Shown piece by piece: positions 55,625 to 64,000 of a stretch of DNA of 64,000 nucleotides (position 1 is its first letter; each line of letters begins with the position of its first letter). The stretch covers positions 1-64,000 of the forward strand of contig JABGOU010000003.1 of NCBI GenBank assembly GCA_018645325.1. The letters are read 5' to 3'. The notes under the pieces are model-generated. The model made no database searches and had not been told where the DNA came from. It worked only from the letters and a program-made list of their open reading frames with translations. This DNA comes from Desulfobacula sp. GTDB taxonomy: Bacteria > Desulfobacterota > Desulfobacteria > Desulfobacterales > Desulfobacteraceae. The position numbers and the translations under genes are program-made.

Positions 55625-56790
55625 TTCTCATACTAGGATGCCTGACTATTTTTTTCCCAGGGGCCTTTGTTTTCGGTTTCCCAGGTGTTATGGCTTTAGA
55701 ATGGCAGACACTTTTTCATGTGAATAAGGCGCAAATCGGACGATTAATGTTTTTTGTCCTTGCCGGAACAGGATTTTCAATGATTCTGGCAGGCAAACTA
55801 CAGGAAAAAATCGCCGGCCGCTATATTATTTTTATCGGCAATCTTTTTTGCGGTGGTGCAATGTTTTTTGTTGCCCGGGCAACGGCTATTGAACATGTAT
55901 ATATCTGGGCTTTTACGGAAGGGTTTTTCAGCGGGTTTGTCTATATCCCCTGTCTCACTATTTTCCAGAAGATGTTTCCGGATCACAAAGGTTTTGCTTC
56001 CGGTATCTTTAATCTGACCTTTGGGGGTGCGGCAGCTGTCATGTCTCCTTTATTCACTTATCTTCTTGTTTCAAAAGGATATGTATTTACATCTAATTTC
56101 TCCGGTATCATTTCTATTTTTTTAGGCACTTCTCTGGCTTTGTTTGTAAAGATCCCCAATGAAAAAAAAGATCTGAGAATCCATCATTTACCAAGTCTGT
56201 CCGTAAAAAAAATATTAAGGCTGCCCTGTTTCTGGTTTCTATGGTGCGTATGGGCCCTTTCCGGTGCGGCAGGCGTTTCCCTGATAGTTCTGTCATCCTC
56301 CTTTGGGCAGCACCTGGGATATGAGATCACACAATATGTTTATATATTAACCTGTTTTAATGTGTTAAACGGGATCGGCCGCCTTGTCTGCGGAAGGCTG
56401 TCAGACCATTATTCCAAACAAAAGATATTAATGAGCATTTTTATTATGGCCTCAGGGGCGTATTTTATGATGCCGTGGTTCAGCCATCTTTACCTTATCA
56501 GTTTTTTAGCCTGTTTTATAGGGATTGCATTTGGAGGCCTTTTTACGGTTTCAGCCCCATTGGTGACAGAGGTTTTCGGACTTGAAAATTTTGGGATCGT
56601 TTTTGGGATGGTATTTACAGCATATGGATTTTTTGCAGGGTTCTTAGGACCATGGTTATCCGGGATAATTCTTGATATGAGTGGTGCTGATTTTAAAATT
56701 GTGTTCAGCCTGTTTGCCGTCTTTTATCTTATTTCATCCCTGTTGATTCTTGGTGTTAAAAAACCGTCTACGTCTATTATAAGGATATGA
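55597..56790 (+). CDS. Major facilitator superfamily transporter
   Basis: The 397-residue protein has twelve probable membrane helices and MFS loops (LQEKIAGRYIIFIGNLF, GRLVCGRLSDHYSKQKI). The layout resembles oxalate:formate antiporter-like MFS members, suggesting a small carboxylate substrate, but this is not certain. It begins 28 bp inside the previous gene and ends 3 bp before serB. Confidence 0.88.
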   Translation: MPFLKNKKIILILGCLTIFFPGAFVFGFPGVMALEWQTLFHVNKAQIGRLMFFVLAGTGFSMILAGKLQEKIAGRYIIFIGNLFCGGAMFFVARATAIEHVYIWAFTEGFFSGFVYIPCLTIFQKMFPDHKGFASGIFNLTFGGAAAVMSPLFTYLLVSKGYVFTSNFSGIISIFLGTSLALFVKIPNEKKDLRIHHLPSLSVKKILRLPCFWFLWCVWALSGAAGVSLIVLSSSFGQHLGYEITQYVYILTCFNVLNGIGRLVCGRLSDHYSKQKILMSIFIMASGAYFMMPWFSHLYLISFLACFIGIAFGGLFTVSAPLVTEVFGLENFGIVFGMVFTAYGFFAGFLGPWLSGIILDMSGADFKIVFSLFAVFYLISSLLILGVKKPSTSIIRI

Positions 56791-56793
56791 AAG

Positions 56794-58041
56794 ATGAGTG
56801 ATGTTATATTGATAAATATTACAGGCAGGGACAGAAAAGGACTTGATGCAAAATTTACAGGAATTCTGGCAGAATATGGAGTGAACATTCTTGATATCGG
56901 ACAGGCCGTCATCCATGACCATATCTCATTTGGGATTTTGGCTGAAATTCCTCATTCAAAAGATTTTTCTTCAATTTTCAAAGATATGTTGTTTGAGGGC
57001 CACAACATGGAACTTAAGATAGACATTAAGCCTGTTAGCGATGATAATTATGAAAAATGGGTGAATGGCCAGGGAAAAGAAAGAAGAATTATCACCCTTC
57101 TTGGCAGAAGCATAACAGCCAGACAGATTTCAGCGGTTGCTTCGATTATAGCTGAAAATCGCTTGAATATAGATAACATAACACGACTCACAGGAAGGAT
57201 ATCTCTAAGGAATCCCAAAACCAATCCCAAGGCAAGCGTACAACTTTCCATCAGCGGAAAGCCTTTAAGCATTCTTGATATGCGAAGAAAATTTATGGAA
57301 ATTTCACAAAAAACCGGGATAGATATCTCTTTCCATGTGGACAATATTTACAGGAAAAACAGAAAACTGGTTGTCTTTGACATGGATTCAACATTGATCC
57401 AGGGAGAAGTAATTGTTGAATTGGCCAAGCTTGCCGGTGCCGGGGAAAAGGTGAATAAAATTACTGAATCTGCCATGAGAGGGGAAATAGATTTTAAAGA
57501 AAGTCTTCAAAAAAGAGTGGCTCTTTTAAAGGGGATAAGGGAGGAACAGCTTGCGAACATATCACGAAGCATGACCTTGACCGATGGAGCCGATCTTGTT
57601 GCCAAGACCCTGAAAGGCCTGGGATATAAACTGGGTATTTTGTCCGGGGGTTTTACCTTTATAGGGGAATATCTAAAGGATAAGCTCGGGTTTGATTATA
57701 TGTATGCAAATGAACTGGATATTGAAAATGGTGTGTTAACAGGTAAGCTTGTAGGGGATATTGTGGATGGAGAAAAAAAAGCAATACTGTTAAGGCAGAT
57801 TGCCCAAAAGGAGAATCTTGCCCTTGAACAGACTATTGCAGTTGGTGATGGTGCCAATGACCTCCCCATGATCACCATCGCAGGCTTAGGGGTCGCCTTT
57901 AATGCCAAACCTGTCGTTCGGCAGAAAGCATCCAATACCATTTCAAGTGTCGGCCTTGACGGGCTTTTATACCTGATCGGCATTCATGAAAGAGAGATCC
58001 GGCACGAAGTCAGGCCGGTGGCAGGCAATTCATATGGATAA
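56794..58041 (+). CDS. serB: Phosphoserine phosphatase with two N-terminal ACT domains
   Basis: The 415-residue enzyme has two ACT-like regulatory domains (residues about 3-80 and 100-180) and a C-terminal HAD phosphatase. HAD motif I is VVFDMDSTLIQGE, motif II is LSGGFTFIGE, and motif IV is AVGDGANDLPMI. It makes serine from phosphoserine, possibly under amino-acid control by the ACT domains. Length is normal for ACT-SerB proteins. It overlaps the next gene by 8 bp. Confidence 0.95.
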   Translation: MSDVILINITGRDRKGLDAKFTGILAEYGVNILDIGQAVIHDHISFGILAEIPHSKDFSSIFKDMLFEGHNMELKIDIKPVSDDNYEKWVNGQGKERRIITLLGRSITARQISAVASIIAENRLNIDNITRLTGRISLRNPKTNPKASVQLSISGKPLSILDMRRKFMEISQKTGIDISFHVDNIYRKNRKLVVFDMDSTLIQGEVIVELAKLAGAGEKVNKITESAMRGEIDFKESLQKRVALLKGIREEQLANISRSMTLTDGADLVAKTLKGLGYKLGILSGGFTFIGEYLKDKLGFDYMYANELDIENGVLTGKLVGDIVDGEKKAILLRQIAQKENLALEQTIAVGDGANDLPMITIAGLGVAFNAKPVVRQKASNTISSVGLDGLLYLIGIHEREIRHEVRPVAGNSYG

Positions 58042-59371
58042 CCTTAAAGGCACACATAACCTGAAGGTCTCAGGTAAAATGAAACAGCTTGCCTCTGAAG
58101 TTAGACAGCTTGAAGATTTGCTTGCTGTTTGCACCCGTTGCGGGATGTGCCAGGCTAATTGTCCTTTGTTTGCCAATACCAGGCAGGAAGCAGATGTGTC
58201 ACGGGGTAAACTTGTCCTGATTCAAGGGCTGATAGATCAGATGTTTGATAATCCGAAAGGGGTAAAGAAGCGTCTTCAAAGATGCCTCTTATGCGGTTCC
58301 TGCTCACATGGCTGCCCCAGCAGCGTCAATACAATTGATATTTTTTTAAAGGCAAGGGCCATCATTACGCAATATCTGGGCTTGTCTTTTTCAAAAAAAA
58401 TTATATTTAAGAAACTTCTTTGTCATCCTGAAACCTTTAATGATGTAATGGGAATAGTTGCCCCATTTCAAAAACTATTTTTTAAAAAAGAGCAAAATTT
58501 CCAGGGAACCTCCTGTGCCAGGATTGCATCTCCTTTGTTGCGGCACCGCCATATCGTACCCCTGAAAGCCATGCCCTTTAATAAAACCCTTGAAAACAAG
58601 GATTACAGGGTACAGGGTACAGGAGTAAAGGTGGCGTTTTTTGTTGGATGCCTCATAGATAAGGCCTTTCCCAATATTGCACACAGCGTGATCAAGGTTT
58701 TAAAATATTTTAAGGCACAGGTGTTTATCCCTTCCGGTCAGGGGTGCTGCGGTATTCCAGCCCTTGCATCAGGTGATTTTAAAACCTTTGAGGCCCTTGT
58801 AAAAACAAATGTAAATCTTTTTTCAAAAGAAAATTTTGATTACATTGTTACTGCCTGCGCCACGTGTTCATCAACCATGATAAAATTGTGGCCCTCTCTT
58901 TTAAAAAATGGGGATAAAACTTTGTTGACTCAGATTGAAACTTTGGCCCAAAAAACAGTGGATATCAGCTGGCTTATGGAAAAACGATTTGATTTATCAA
59001 AAGGAATGTCAAAACAAGGGAAATCCAGAGAGGTGATTACCTATCATGATCCCTGCCACCTTAAAAAATCCCTTGGTGTATTTAAGGAGCCGCGACAGGT
59101 CATTCTTGCCACGGGCAATGAATTAAGCGAGATGAAAGAAAGTGACACCTGCTGCGGCATGGGGGGAAGTTTTAACTTTGATCATTATGATCTTTCATCC
59201 CAAATCGGCCTTATTAAAGCTAAAAATATTATGGATACAAAATGTTCAACAGTGGCAACCTCATGTCCTGCCTGCATGATGCAGATTTCTGATATGCTGG
59301 CAAAAGAAAAACAATCTATTGGGGTTAAACATCCTATTGAGATTTATTCTGAAGCGCTTTTTCACAAATAG
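58034..59371 (+). CDS. GlcF/LutA-like iron-sulfur oxidoreductase subunit
   Basis: The 445-residue protein has two [4Fe-4S] motifs at the N-terminus (CTRCGMCQANCP, CLLCGSCSHGCP) and two CCG domains (QGCCGIPALASGD, SDTCCGMGGSFN), as in glycolate/lactate-type oxidase Fe-S subunits. The flavin (GlcD-like) partner is not in the window, so it is an orphan here. ATG 58034 begins 8 bp before the serB stop. It converges with queC, overlapping by 10 bp at the 3' ends. Confidence 0.88.
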   Translation: MDNLKGTHNLKVSGKMKQLASEVRQLEDLLAVCTRCGMCQANCPLFANTRQEADVSRGKLVLIQGLIDQMFDNPKGVKKRLQRCLLCGSCSHGCPSSVNTIDIFLKARAIITQYLGLSFSKKIIFKKLLCHPETFNDVMGIVAPFQKLFFKKEQNFQGTSCARIASPLLRHRHIVPLKAMPFNKTLENKDYRVQGTGVKVAFFVGCLIDKAFPNIAHSVIKVLKYFKAQVFIPSGQGCCGIPALASGDFKTFEALVKTNVNLFSKENFDYIVTACATCSSTMIKLWPSLLKNGDKTLLTQIETLAQKTVDISWLMEKRFDLSKGMSKQGKSREVITYHDPCHLKKSLGVFKEPRQVILATGNELSEMKESDTCCGMGGSFNFDHYDLSSQIGLIKAKNIMDTKCSTVATSCPACMMQISDMLAKEKQSIGVKHPIEIYSEALFHK

Positions 59372-60054
59372 TAAGGAGTTGGATCACAAATACCGGCTTC
59401 TTTAAACCCTTTTATTCTGTGAAGGCAGGAGTCACACCTGCCACAGGACCTTCCCTTTTCATCCGGGTCATAGCAGGACAGGGTCAAGGCATAATCCACA
59501 CCTAGTTTTATTCCTGTTTTAATAATCTTTGCTTTGGAAAGATGGATCAAAGGGGTTTCAATTTTCAATTTGATTTCTTTTGTCAATCCTGTTTTGGTGG
59601 CAAGATTGGCCATTTTTTCAAAGGCCAAAATAAAGGCGGGCCTGCAGTCCGGATATCCTGAATAATCAACTGCAGTAACTCCGATATAAATAGACCCAGC
59701 CTTTAATACTTCAGCCCAGGCCATGGCATAGGATAAAAAAATGGTATTCCTGGCCGGAACATAGGTGATGGGGATCGTGTCTGTCTTTATATCATCAAGT
59801 GTATCATGCTTGGGAACAATAATGTCATCGGTCAGGGCGGATTCACCAAATTGCCTTAAATCAATATCAATAATTTTATGGGCCTTTGCACCCAGGGATC
59901 GGGCAACTTTTTTTGAAGCGTCAATTTCAAGCCAGTGGCGTTGTCCATACTTGAAGCTTAAGGCATAAATCTCTTTGCCCTTTGATTTTGCAATGGCCAT
60001 GGCAGTTGTGGAATCTATTCCTCCGCTGGAAAGAACAATGGCTTTTTCTATCAT
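59362..60054 (-). CDS. queC: 7-cyano-7-deazaguanine synthase
   Basis: The 230-residue enzyme makes preQ0 from 7-carboxy-7-deazaguanine with ATP and ammonia. The PP-loop is LSSGGIDSTTAMAIA, and the zinc site is CYDPDEKGRSCGRCDSC near the end. ATG 60054 gives the family N-terminus MIEKAIVLSSGG; the frame extends to 60090 but overlaps queE without need. It is the last gene of the queD-queE-queC operon. Confidence 0.96.
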   Translation of the reverse strand: MIEKAIVLSSGGIDSTTAMAIAKSKGKEIYALSFKYGQRHWLEIDASKKVARSLGAKAHKIIDIDLRQFGESALTDDIIVPKHDTLDDIKTDTIPITYVPARNTIFLSYAMAWAEVLKAGSIYIGVTAVDYSGYPDCRPAFILAFEKMANLATKTGLTKEIKLKIETPLIHLSKAKIIKTGIKLGVDYALTLSCYDPDEKGRSCGRCDSCLHRIKGFKEAGICDPTPYYL

Positions 60055-60062
60055 GTTTTTAT

Positions 60063-60707
60063 TTAAACTCCTCGTTTGGAAGGATCCCATATGATCTTGT
60101 GCTGCTGCAGAGAAAGCCTTGCAGGCAGATGATCATCAAGCATCCAGGTTGCAATGGTTTCAGGTGAGATACAGCCAAAAACCGGTGACAGGTGGATTTT
60201 TTCTTGTGGAATCTTGGACAGGTCATTTTTAATGATTGATTTTGCAAATGTATAATCTTTTCGGGATCCAATGACAAATTTGATTTCATCCTGCCTGGTT
60301 AAAAAAGAGATGTTTCCTGATAAAAAACTATCAGATTCATTACTGGAAGGACATTTGATATCCATTATTTTTATACATTCAGGGTCAAGGCCTTTAATAC
60401 TTTGACTTCCGTTGGTTTCAACCAGGACTTTATACTTTTTTTTTATGAGCATGGAAATAAGGGCAGGTGTATTCTCCTGGAGAAGAGGCTCGCCACCCGT
60501 GATTTCCACCAGACGGCACTCATAGGATTCAAGTTTTTTAAAAATTTGATCAAAGCTCATAACCTGGGACTCTTTTTTCGCATAAAGGGTGTCACACCAT
60601 GAACAAGCAAGGTTGCATCCCGACAGTCTTATGAAAATACAGGGAAGTCCGGTAAAGGTGGATTCTCCCTGGAGACTGAAAAAAATTTCACAAATATCGA
60701 GCTGCAA
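60063..60707 (-). CDS. queE: 7-carboxy-7-deazaguanine synthase
   Basis: The 214-residue radical SAM enzyme ring-contracts 6-carboxytetrahydropterin in the queuosine/preQ0 pathway. Its shortened cluster motif is CNLACSWCDT near residues 31-40, preceded by EIFFSLQGESTFTGLPCIFI. It starts directly after the queD stop and ends 8 bp before queC, all on the minus strand. Confidence 0.95.
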   Translation of the reverse strand: MQLDICEIFFSLQGESTFTGLPCIFIRLSGCNLACSWCDTLYAKKESQVMSFDQIFKKLESYECRLVEITGGEPLLQENTPALISMLIKKKYKVLVETNGSQSIKGLDPECIKIMDIKCPSSNESDSFLSGNISFLTRQDEIKFVIGSRKDYTFAKSIIKNDLSKIPQEKIHLSPVFGCISPETIATWMLDDHLPARLSLQQHKIIWDPSKRGV

Positions 60708-61088
60708 TCAGGCCTCCTGAAAAGAAGATCCGCATCCAGGGCTTTCTAATACCATTACTTTTTTGACCTTTATGTGCTCGGTATTAAGCCGTTGGGAAAG
60801 TTTGTCAAATAAGAATCTGGAAAGGGTTTCCGAGGTTGGGTTAATATTTTCAAATGCCGGATTTTCATTGAGAAAGCTATGATCAAGTTTGCTTAATACA
60901 TCCGTGACAGCATTCTTGACATCCTTGAAATCAATGCCGATCCCCAGATGATCAAGCTTTGTGCACTGTATATAGGCCTCAACGATCCAATTGTGCCCGT
61001 GCATATTTGCGCAATCCCCGTCATAGCCTTTCAAGACATGGGCAGCTGCAAAATAATCTTTTATATAAACTTCATAAATACCAGGCAT
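60708..61088 (-). CDS. queD: 6-carboxytetrahydropterin synthase
   Basis: The 126-residue enzyme converts dihydroneopterin triphosphate to 6-carboxytetrahydropterin. Visible are the zinc His residues in FAAAHVLKGY and NMHGHNWIVEAYI, and the Cys of DGDCANM. An AAGGAGG ribosome site precedes ATG 61088. It is the first gene of queD-queE-queC. I saw no preQ1 riboswitch in the upstream 60 bases. A terminator for the upstream tRNA lies between. Confidence 0.95.
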   Translation of the reverse strand: MPGIYEVYIKDYFAAAHVLKGYDGDCANMHGHNWIVEAYIQCTKLDHLGIGIDFKDVKNAVTDVLSKLDHSFLNENPAFENINPTSETLSRFLFDKLSQRLNTEHIKVKKVMVLESPGCGSSFQEA

Positions 61089-61148
61089 AAAGCCTCCTTA
61101 AATAAATCCGATTTTTGATTTTATACCACATTCTTATGGTTTGAAGCT

Positions 61149-61187
61149 AAAAAGCCGGCAACCATGGAAACCACCATGAATACCGGC
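61149..61187 (-). terminator. Rho-independent terminator of tRNA-Met
   Basis: On the minus strand the arms GCCGGTATTCATGG (61187-61174) and CCATGGTTGCCGGC (61167-61154) pair over 14 positions with one mismatch, around a 6-nt loop. A run of five Ts (61153-61149) follows. It lies 15 bp after the 3' end of the minus-strand tRNA gene and before queD. Confidence 0.85.
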
Positions 61188-61201
61188 CATTATAATTTTC
61201 T

Positions 61202-61278
61202 TGGTAGCGACGCAGGGAATCGAACCCCGGACACTGCGGATATGAGCCGCATGCTCTAACCATCTGAGCTACGTCGCC
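61202..61278 (-). tRNA. tRNA-Met (anticodon CAU), CCA encoded
   Basis: The minus-strand sequence folds as a cloverleaf: acceptor GGCGACG/CGTCGCT (G-U at the first pair), D-arm with AGCTCAGATGGTTAGAGC, anticodon stem GCGG/CCGC with loop CTCATAT, and T-arm GTTCGATTCC. The anticodon is CAT. It is closest to the elongator tRNA-Met type, but tRNA-Ile with a modified CAU anticodon (lysidine) cannot be excluded from sequence alone. The CCA end is encoded. Confidence 0.93.
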
Positions 61279-61336
61279 GAAAAACCCAAAAAGAATATCA
61301 TAGATATACTATAATCGTCAATATTTAATTTATGGA

Positions 61337-62884
61337 TTATTTTATTGCTTTATCAAAGCCGGCAACTTTAACCGTAAAATTCTGTAATTTTTCCGGAAGA
61401 TCGGAAAATACAACCATAAAAGGGACATTTGCACCGGGTCCTATATTGACATTGATTTTATGGGCCCCTTCTTTTAGGCTAAGAAGGGTATTGATGTCTG
61501 AAATATTTCCGGTTTTGAGCATCTCTTCGGTGATGATGTTTCCACAAAATGAATTTTTTACTTTTGCTTCCTCTTTATTCTTCGTTATCAATGCCCCCCG
61601 AATTTCAATATGGCTATAGGCAATATTTGACGGATTTTCTACCCGTCCTGTAATTATAAAAAGAGTTCCTGCAGTGGAATTGGTCACAAAACGGCCATTC
61701 ACACTTTTTTGATTGGGAATTGGCTTGGCTTCTGATATTTCCGGGATCGGTTTTTTAATATACTGATCAATGACAGGCAGTTTATATCCGGTCATGATAC
61801 TTGCGATATAGGCTCCGATGGCCAAAAGGAAGATCAATATCAATATGATAATAATTGTCCTGAAAGATGACTTCTTTTCTTTCTTTATGGGTTTAGGTTT
61901 TGCACTAACAACGGGTTTTTGCTTTGCACTAACAAAGGGTTTTGGTTTGACGATTACTTTTCTTTCTTTTTTGGGGGGTAAAGCGATTTCTTCGATTTCT
62001 TTTTCAGGCAGGTCTTTTTTAAGTTCTTCTTCTAAATTATTATCATTTTCAGGCAGGTTTTTCTCCGTTTTAACAGGTGGCTTAGCTTCTTTGTCCTCTT
62101 GTGGATCAGGCGAAATAATGGATTCTTCATTTTCCGGTTCGTCTTCATCAACGGCTTCTAACTCCAGTTCATCTAAAGGCGTATTGTCGTCGAAATAAAT
62201 CGGGTCATCTTCAATGGGCTCCGGTTTAATATCATCATCTTCAATATCCAGATGATTTTCTTGAACTTCATCTTTTTGGAACCCGTTTTCCTCTTCCATT
62301 TCAAATGTATCTTCTTCAAAGGAGAAATCGTCATCCAGGTCAAAGCCGTTTTCATCCAGGTCAGAATCAGTTTCATCGAGTTTGGAATCAGTTTCATCAG
62401 ACCCGGAATCAGTTTCATCAATCTCAAGATCAGTTTCATCAATCTCAAAGTCGTTTTCATCCATCTCTAGATAAGGATTGTCCATTTCAATATCAGAATT
62501 TGTTTCAGAAAGGTCGTCATCATCCTCGTCGGATTCAAAATCAAAGTCTTCGGATATTTCAGGTTTATGATCAGGCTGAAGTGGTTCCGGATCATTATAG
62601 TCAAATGACTCTGACTCTGTTTCCTGCGGCACGAATTGCTCTGGTTCTATTTCTTGCGGCTCAAATTGCTCTGGCTCTGTTTCATGCGGCACAAATTGCT
62701 CTGGCTGTGTTTTTTGCATTTCTAATGCACCTGGTTCAGGCTGCCAGGATTCCGGTTCCGGGGAAAGTGGATATGCTTTAAAGATATGGCTGCAGACTGA
62801 GCAACGGCATTTTGATCCGTCTTTTTTGACAAGAGAATCGTCAAGGTTGAAATGTGTTGAACACTTAGTGCAGATAATAATCAT
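61337..62884 (-). CDS. Zinc-ribbon / DUF3426 membrane protein with acidic repeats
   Basis: The 515-residue protein begins with an MJ0042-type zinc ribbon (ICTKCSTHFNLDDSLV, CRCSVCSHIF). Residues about 55-95 have a three-fold 10-residue repeat (PEQFVPHETE type). A long Asp/Glu-rich region follows at about 95-280, with repeated ETDSGSDETDS-type units. A Lys/Pro-rich stretch precedes one membrane helix near residue 350. The C-terminal domain fits DUF3426 (GRVENPSNIAYSHIEIRGAL). The function is unknown. AAGGAG precedes ATG 62884. It sits downstream of hpt on the same strand. Confidence 0.82.
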   Translation of the reverse strand: MIIICTKCSTHFNLDDSLVKKDGSKCRCSVCSHIFKAYPLSPEPESWQPEPGALEMQKTQPEQFVPHETEPEQFEPQEIEPEQFVPQETESESFDYNDPEPLQPDHKPEISEDFDFESDEDDDDLSETNSDIEMDNPYLEMDENDFEIDETDLEIDETDSGSDETDSKLDETDSDLDENGFDLDDDFSFEEDTFEMEEENGFQKDEVQENHLDIEDDDIKPEPIEDDPIYFDDNTPLDELELEAVDEDEPENEESIISPDPQEDKEAKPPVKTEKNLPENDNNLEEELKKDLPEKEIEEIALPPKKERKVIVKPKPFVSAKQKPVVSAKPKPIKKEKKSSFRTIIIILILIFLLAIGAYIASIMTGYKLPVIDQYIKKPIPEISEAKPIPNQKSVNGRFVTNSTAGTLFIITGRVENPSNIAYSHIEIRGALITKNKEEAKVKNSFCGNIITEEMLKTGNISDINTLLSLKEGAHKINVNIGPGANVPFMVVFSDLPEKLQNFTVKVAGFDKAIK

Positions 62885-62900
62885 TGGATTCTCCTTATCC

Positions 62901-63416
62901 CTATAGTTTCAAATCATAGATGGCAGGAAGGTTCCTGTATTTTTCATTATAGTCCAGCCCAAATCCTACAATAAATCCTTTTTCAAGTGAAAAACATGAA
63001 TAATCTACATCAATTTTTACCTCACGTCGCTCACGTTTGTCAATCAAACTGCAAATTTTAATGGACCTGGGATCTAATAATGTTATGAACTCTATTATTT
63101 TTAAAAGTGTATTCCCCGTATCAACAATATCTTCCACAAGCAAAACATCCCTGTCCTTAAGCTCTAAATCCGGTTGTTTGGTAAAAAGGATTTGTCCGGT
63201 AGAGGATGTTCCTTCATAGGAGGAAGCACCAATCAGGTCAATCTCATGATCAATTGATATTTTTCTGGTAAGGTCTGCAAGAAAAATAAAAGACCCTTTT
63301 AATACCCCCAATAGAACGAGATCTTTGCCTTTATAGTCTTTGGAAATTTGCTGCCCTGTTTTTTGAATCTGCCTTTGTATTTCCTGTTCTTTAATTAAAG
63401 GAATGAATTGGGGCAT
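62901..63416 (-). CDS. hpt: Hypoxanthine phosphoribosyltransferase
   Basis: The 171-residue enzyme salvages hypoxanthine or guanine. The PRPP-binding motif is VLLVEDIVDTGNTL near residues 97-110, with the catalytic Asp-type loop, and EIDLIGASSYEGTSSTGQ matches the flexible loop. It starts 8 bp after the stop of the DnaJ-like gene (transcribed minus), and ends 16 bp before the DUF3426 gene, so all three are probably co-transcribed. Confidence 0.93.
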   Translation of the reverse strand: MPQFIPLIKEQEIQRQIQKTGQQISKDYKGKDLVLLGVLKGSFIFLADLTRKISIDHEIDLIGASSYEGTSSTGQILFTKQPDLELKDRDVLLVEDIVDTGNTLLKIIEFITLLDPRSIKICSLIDKRERREVKIDVDYSCFSLEKGFIVGFGLDYNEKYRNLPAIYDLKL

Positions 63417-63424
63417 GATATTAT

Positions 63425-64000
63425 TTATAATCCTGTTTTTTCAAGTTGTTGAATAAGCTCTTTCTGTTTTACAGTCAGTTTTTTAGGCATAGATATATTA
63501 ATCACAACAAAGAGATCTCCGCAACCATTTCCTTTCATTTGGGGAATTCCGTGGCCGGGTATTCGCATTTTTGCCCTTGGATTTGTTCCTGGTGGGACCT
63601 TTAGATTGATGGCTTTTCCATCGGGTGTCAAAATTTTTATGGTATCCCCGAGCAGAGCCTGGGAGAGTAAAATCTGTTTGGCCAGTAAAATATCATTGCC
63701 ATCAATGGTATATTCTTTTTGTGGGATGGGATTAGATCTAATATAGAGATTGCCGGCAGGGCCTCCGTTTGGACTCAAATCCCCTTTGCCCGCAAGTCTG
63801 ATTTTTTTACCCTGGGCAAGTCCTTTGGGGATTTTTACTTCTATGGCCTTTGCAATGCCGCCCTGATTGATGGTAATCGTTTTTTTTGTGCCGTTGATAA
63901 TTTCATGGAGGGTTAAAGGCAGTTCATATTCAATATCTTTTCCTTTCACTGGCTGTTGTTTTTGTTGTCCAAAAGAATTGCCTCCCATATTATTGAAAAA
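63425..64000 (-). CDS. DnaJ C-terminal domain protein (CbpA-like), cut by window edge
   Basis: The minus-strand frame enters from the right edge (FFNNMGGNSFGQ...), so the J-domain lies outside the window. The visible part is the DnaJ C-terminal substrate-binding domains: DIEYELPLTLHEIINGTKKT, then IPKGLAQGKKIRLAGKGDLS and LKVPPGTNPRAKMRIPGHGI. The absence of a Cys-rich zinc finger between them suggests the CbpA (type II) class. It would act as an Hsp70 co-chaperone. It is the first of a likely three-gene run with hpt and the DUF3426 gene. Confidence 0.88.
   Translation of the reverse strand, partial: FFNNMGGNSFGQQKQQPVKGKDIEYELPLTLHEIINGTKKTITINQGGIAKAIEVKIPKGLAQGKKIRLAGKGDLSPNGGPAGNLYIRSNPIPQKEYTIDGNDILLAKQILLSQALLGDTIKILTPDGKAINLKVPPGTNPRAKMRIPGHGIPQMKGNGCGDLFVVINISMPKKLTVKQKELIQQLEKTGL

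Noticed and set aside
61089..61148. Possible preQ1 riboswitch upstream of queD
   Set aside because: The conserved preQ1 aptamer sequence is not visible, and the gap is mostly promoter-sized.
1..64000. CRISPR array or complete insertion sequence
   Set aside because: I saw no regularly spaced direct repeats of CRISPR type and no intact transposase or integrase gene; only non-autonomous elements were found.

Overview
The window looks like chromosomal DNA of a strictly anaerobic, completely oxidising sulfate-reducing bacterium of the Desulfobacterales (Desulfobacter/Desulfobacula-like). This is inferred from the mix of a B12-dependent methylmalonyl-CoA pathway, a Wolinella-type fumarate reductase/succinate dehydrogenase, two fumarases, a 2-oxoacid:ferredoxin oxidoreductase, a pentahaem cytochrome c, a CooC-type ATPase and a DMSO-reductase-family enzyme. 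No marker gene that would fix the genus is present. Most genes are on the + strand, closely packed, often with 1-14 bp overlaps, and moderately AT-rich.

Region 1 (1-5.7 kb) is accessory DNA. It holds the tail of a truncated ORF, a RhuM-family gene followed by the decayed remains of a second RhuM copy, a cluster of short inverted repeats, an unrecognised 400-residue protein with a TPR-like end, a ParB-N/HTH/DNA-methyltransferase fusion preceded by a possible 17-codon leader, and a Phd/VapC-like toxin-antitoxin pair. Region 2 (5.9-19.9 kb) is the metabolic core: sixA-like, mce, mcm, meaB, sucC, sucD, frdC, frdA, frdB, class I fumarase, a SLOG-like protein and fumC. Together these convert methylmalonyl-CoA through succinyl-CoA, succinate and fumarate to malate, which fits propionate oxidation and part of the TCA cycle. 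Region 3 (19.9-29.3 kb) is a series of small genes: a DHFR-like reductase, a cysteine desulfidase-like enzyme, a LysE exporter, RNase HI, a pentahaem cytochrome, MntP, an amidohydrolase, an NhaR-like LysR regulator and a left-handed beta-helix protein.

Region 4 (29.6-34.2 kb, minus strand) is a compact three-gene operon coding for a 2-oxoacid:ferredoxin oxidoreductase plus a GltD-like flavo-iron-sulfur protein. It is visibly more GC-rich than its surroundings. Region 5 (34.6-43.8 kb) has tex, tpx, an AsmA protein, a DUF4197 protein, a beta-CASP nuclease and a GGDEF protein, and is the repeat-rich part of the window. Region 6 (43.8-59.4 kb) has a DmsABC-like operon without a Tat signal, an acyl-ACP thioesterase, a Lon-like protease, CooC, a methyltransferase, AmrS, a UbiA prenyltransferase, CCA-adding enzyme, an MFS transporter, SerB and a GlcF-like Fe-S protein. 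Region 7 (59.4-64 kb, minus strand) has queD-queE-queC, tRNA-Met(CAU) with a clear terminator, a zinc-ribbon/DUF3426 protein with acidic repeats, hpt and a DnaJ-C-domain protein cut by the window edge.

The most notable structures not explained by genes are three non-autonomous transposable elements. Two are 135-bp copies of one MITE in inverted orientation 24 kb apart, with GTAA-starting terminal repeats and 8-bp target duplications. The third is an unrelated 296-bp MITE with perfect 18-bp ends and a 10-bp target duplication, only 47 bp from one of the first pair. A REPIN-like cluster with a perfect 29-bp stem and GAAA loop lies at 40.4 kb. I saw no CRISPR array, no intact transposase gene and no rRNA. 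I did not find a clear new multi-gene system; the best candidates for something undescribed are the ParB-methyltransferase with its possible leader peptide, and the MITE families.
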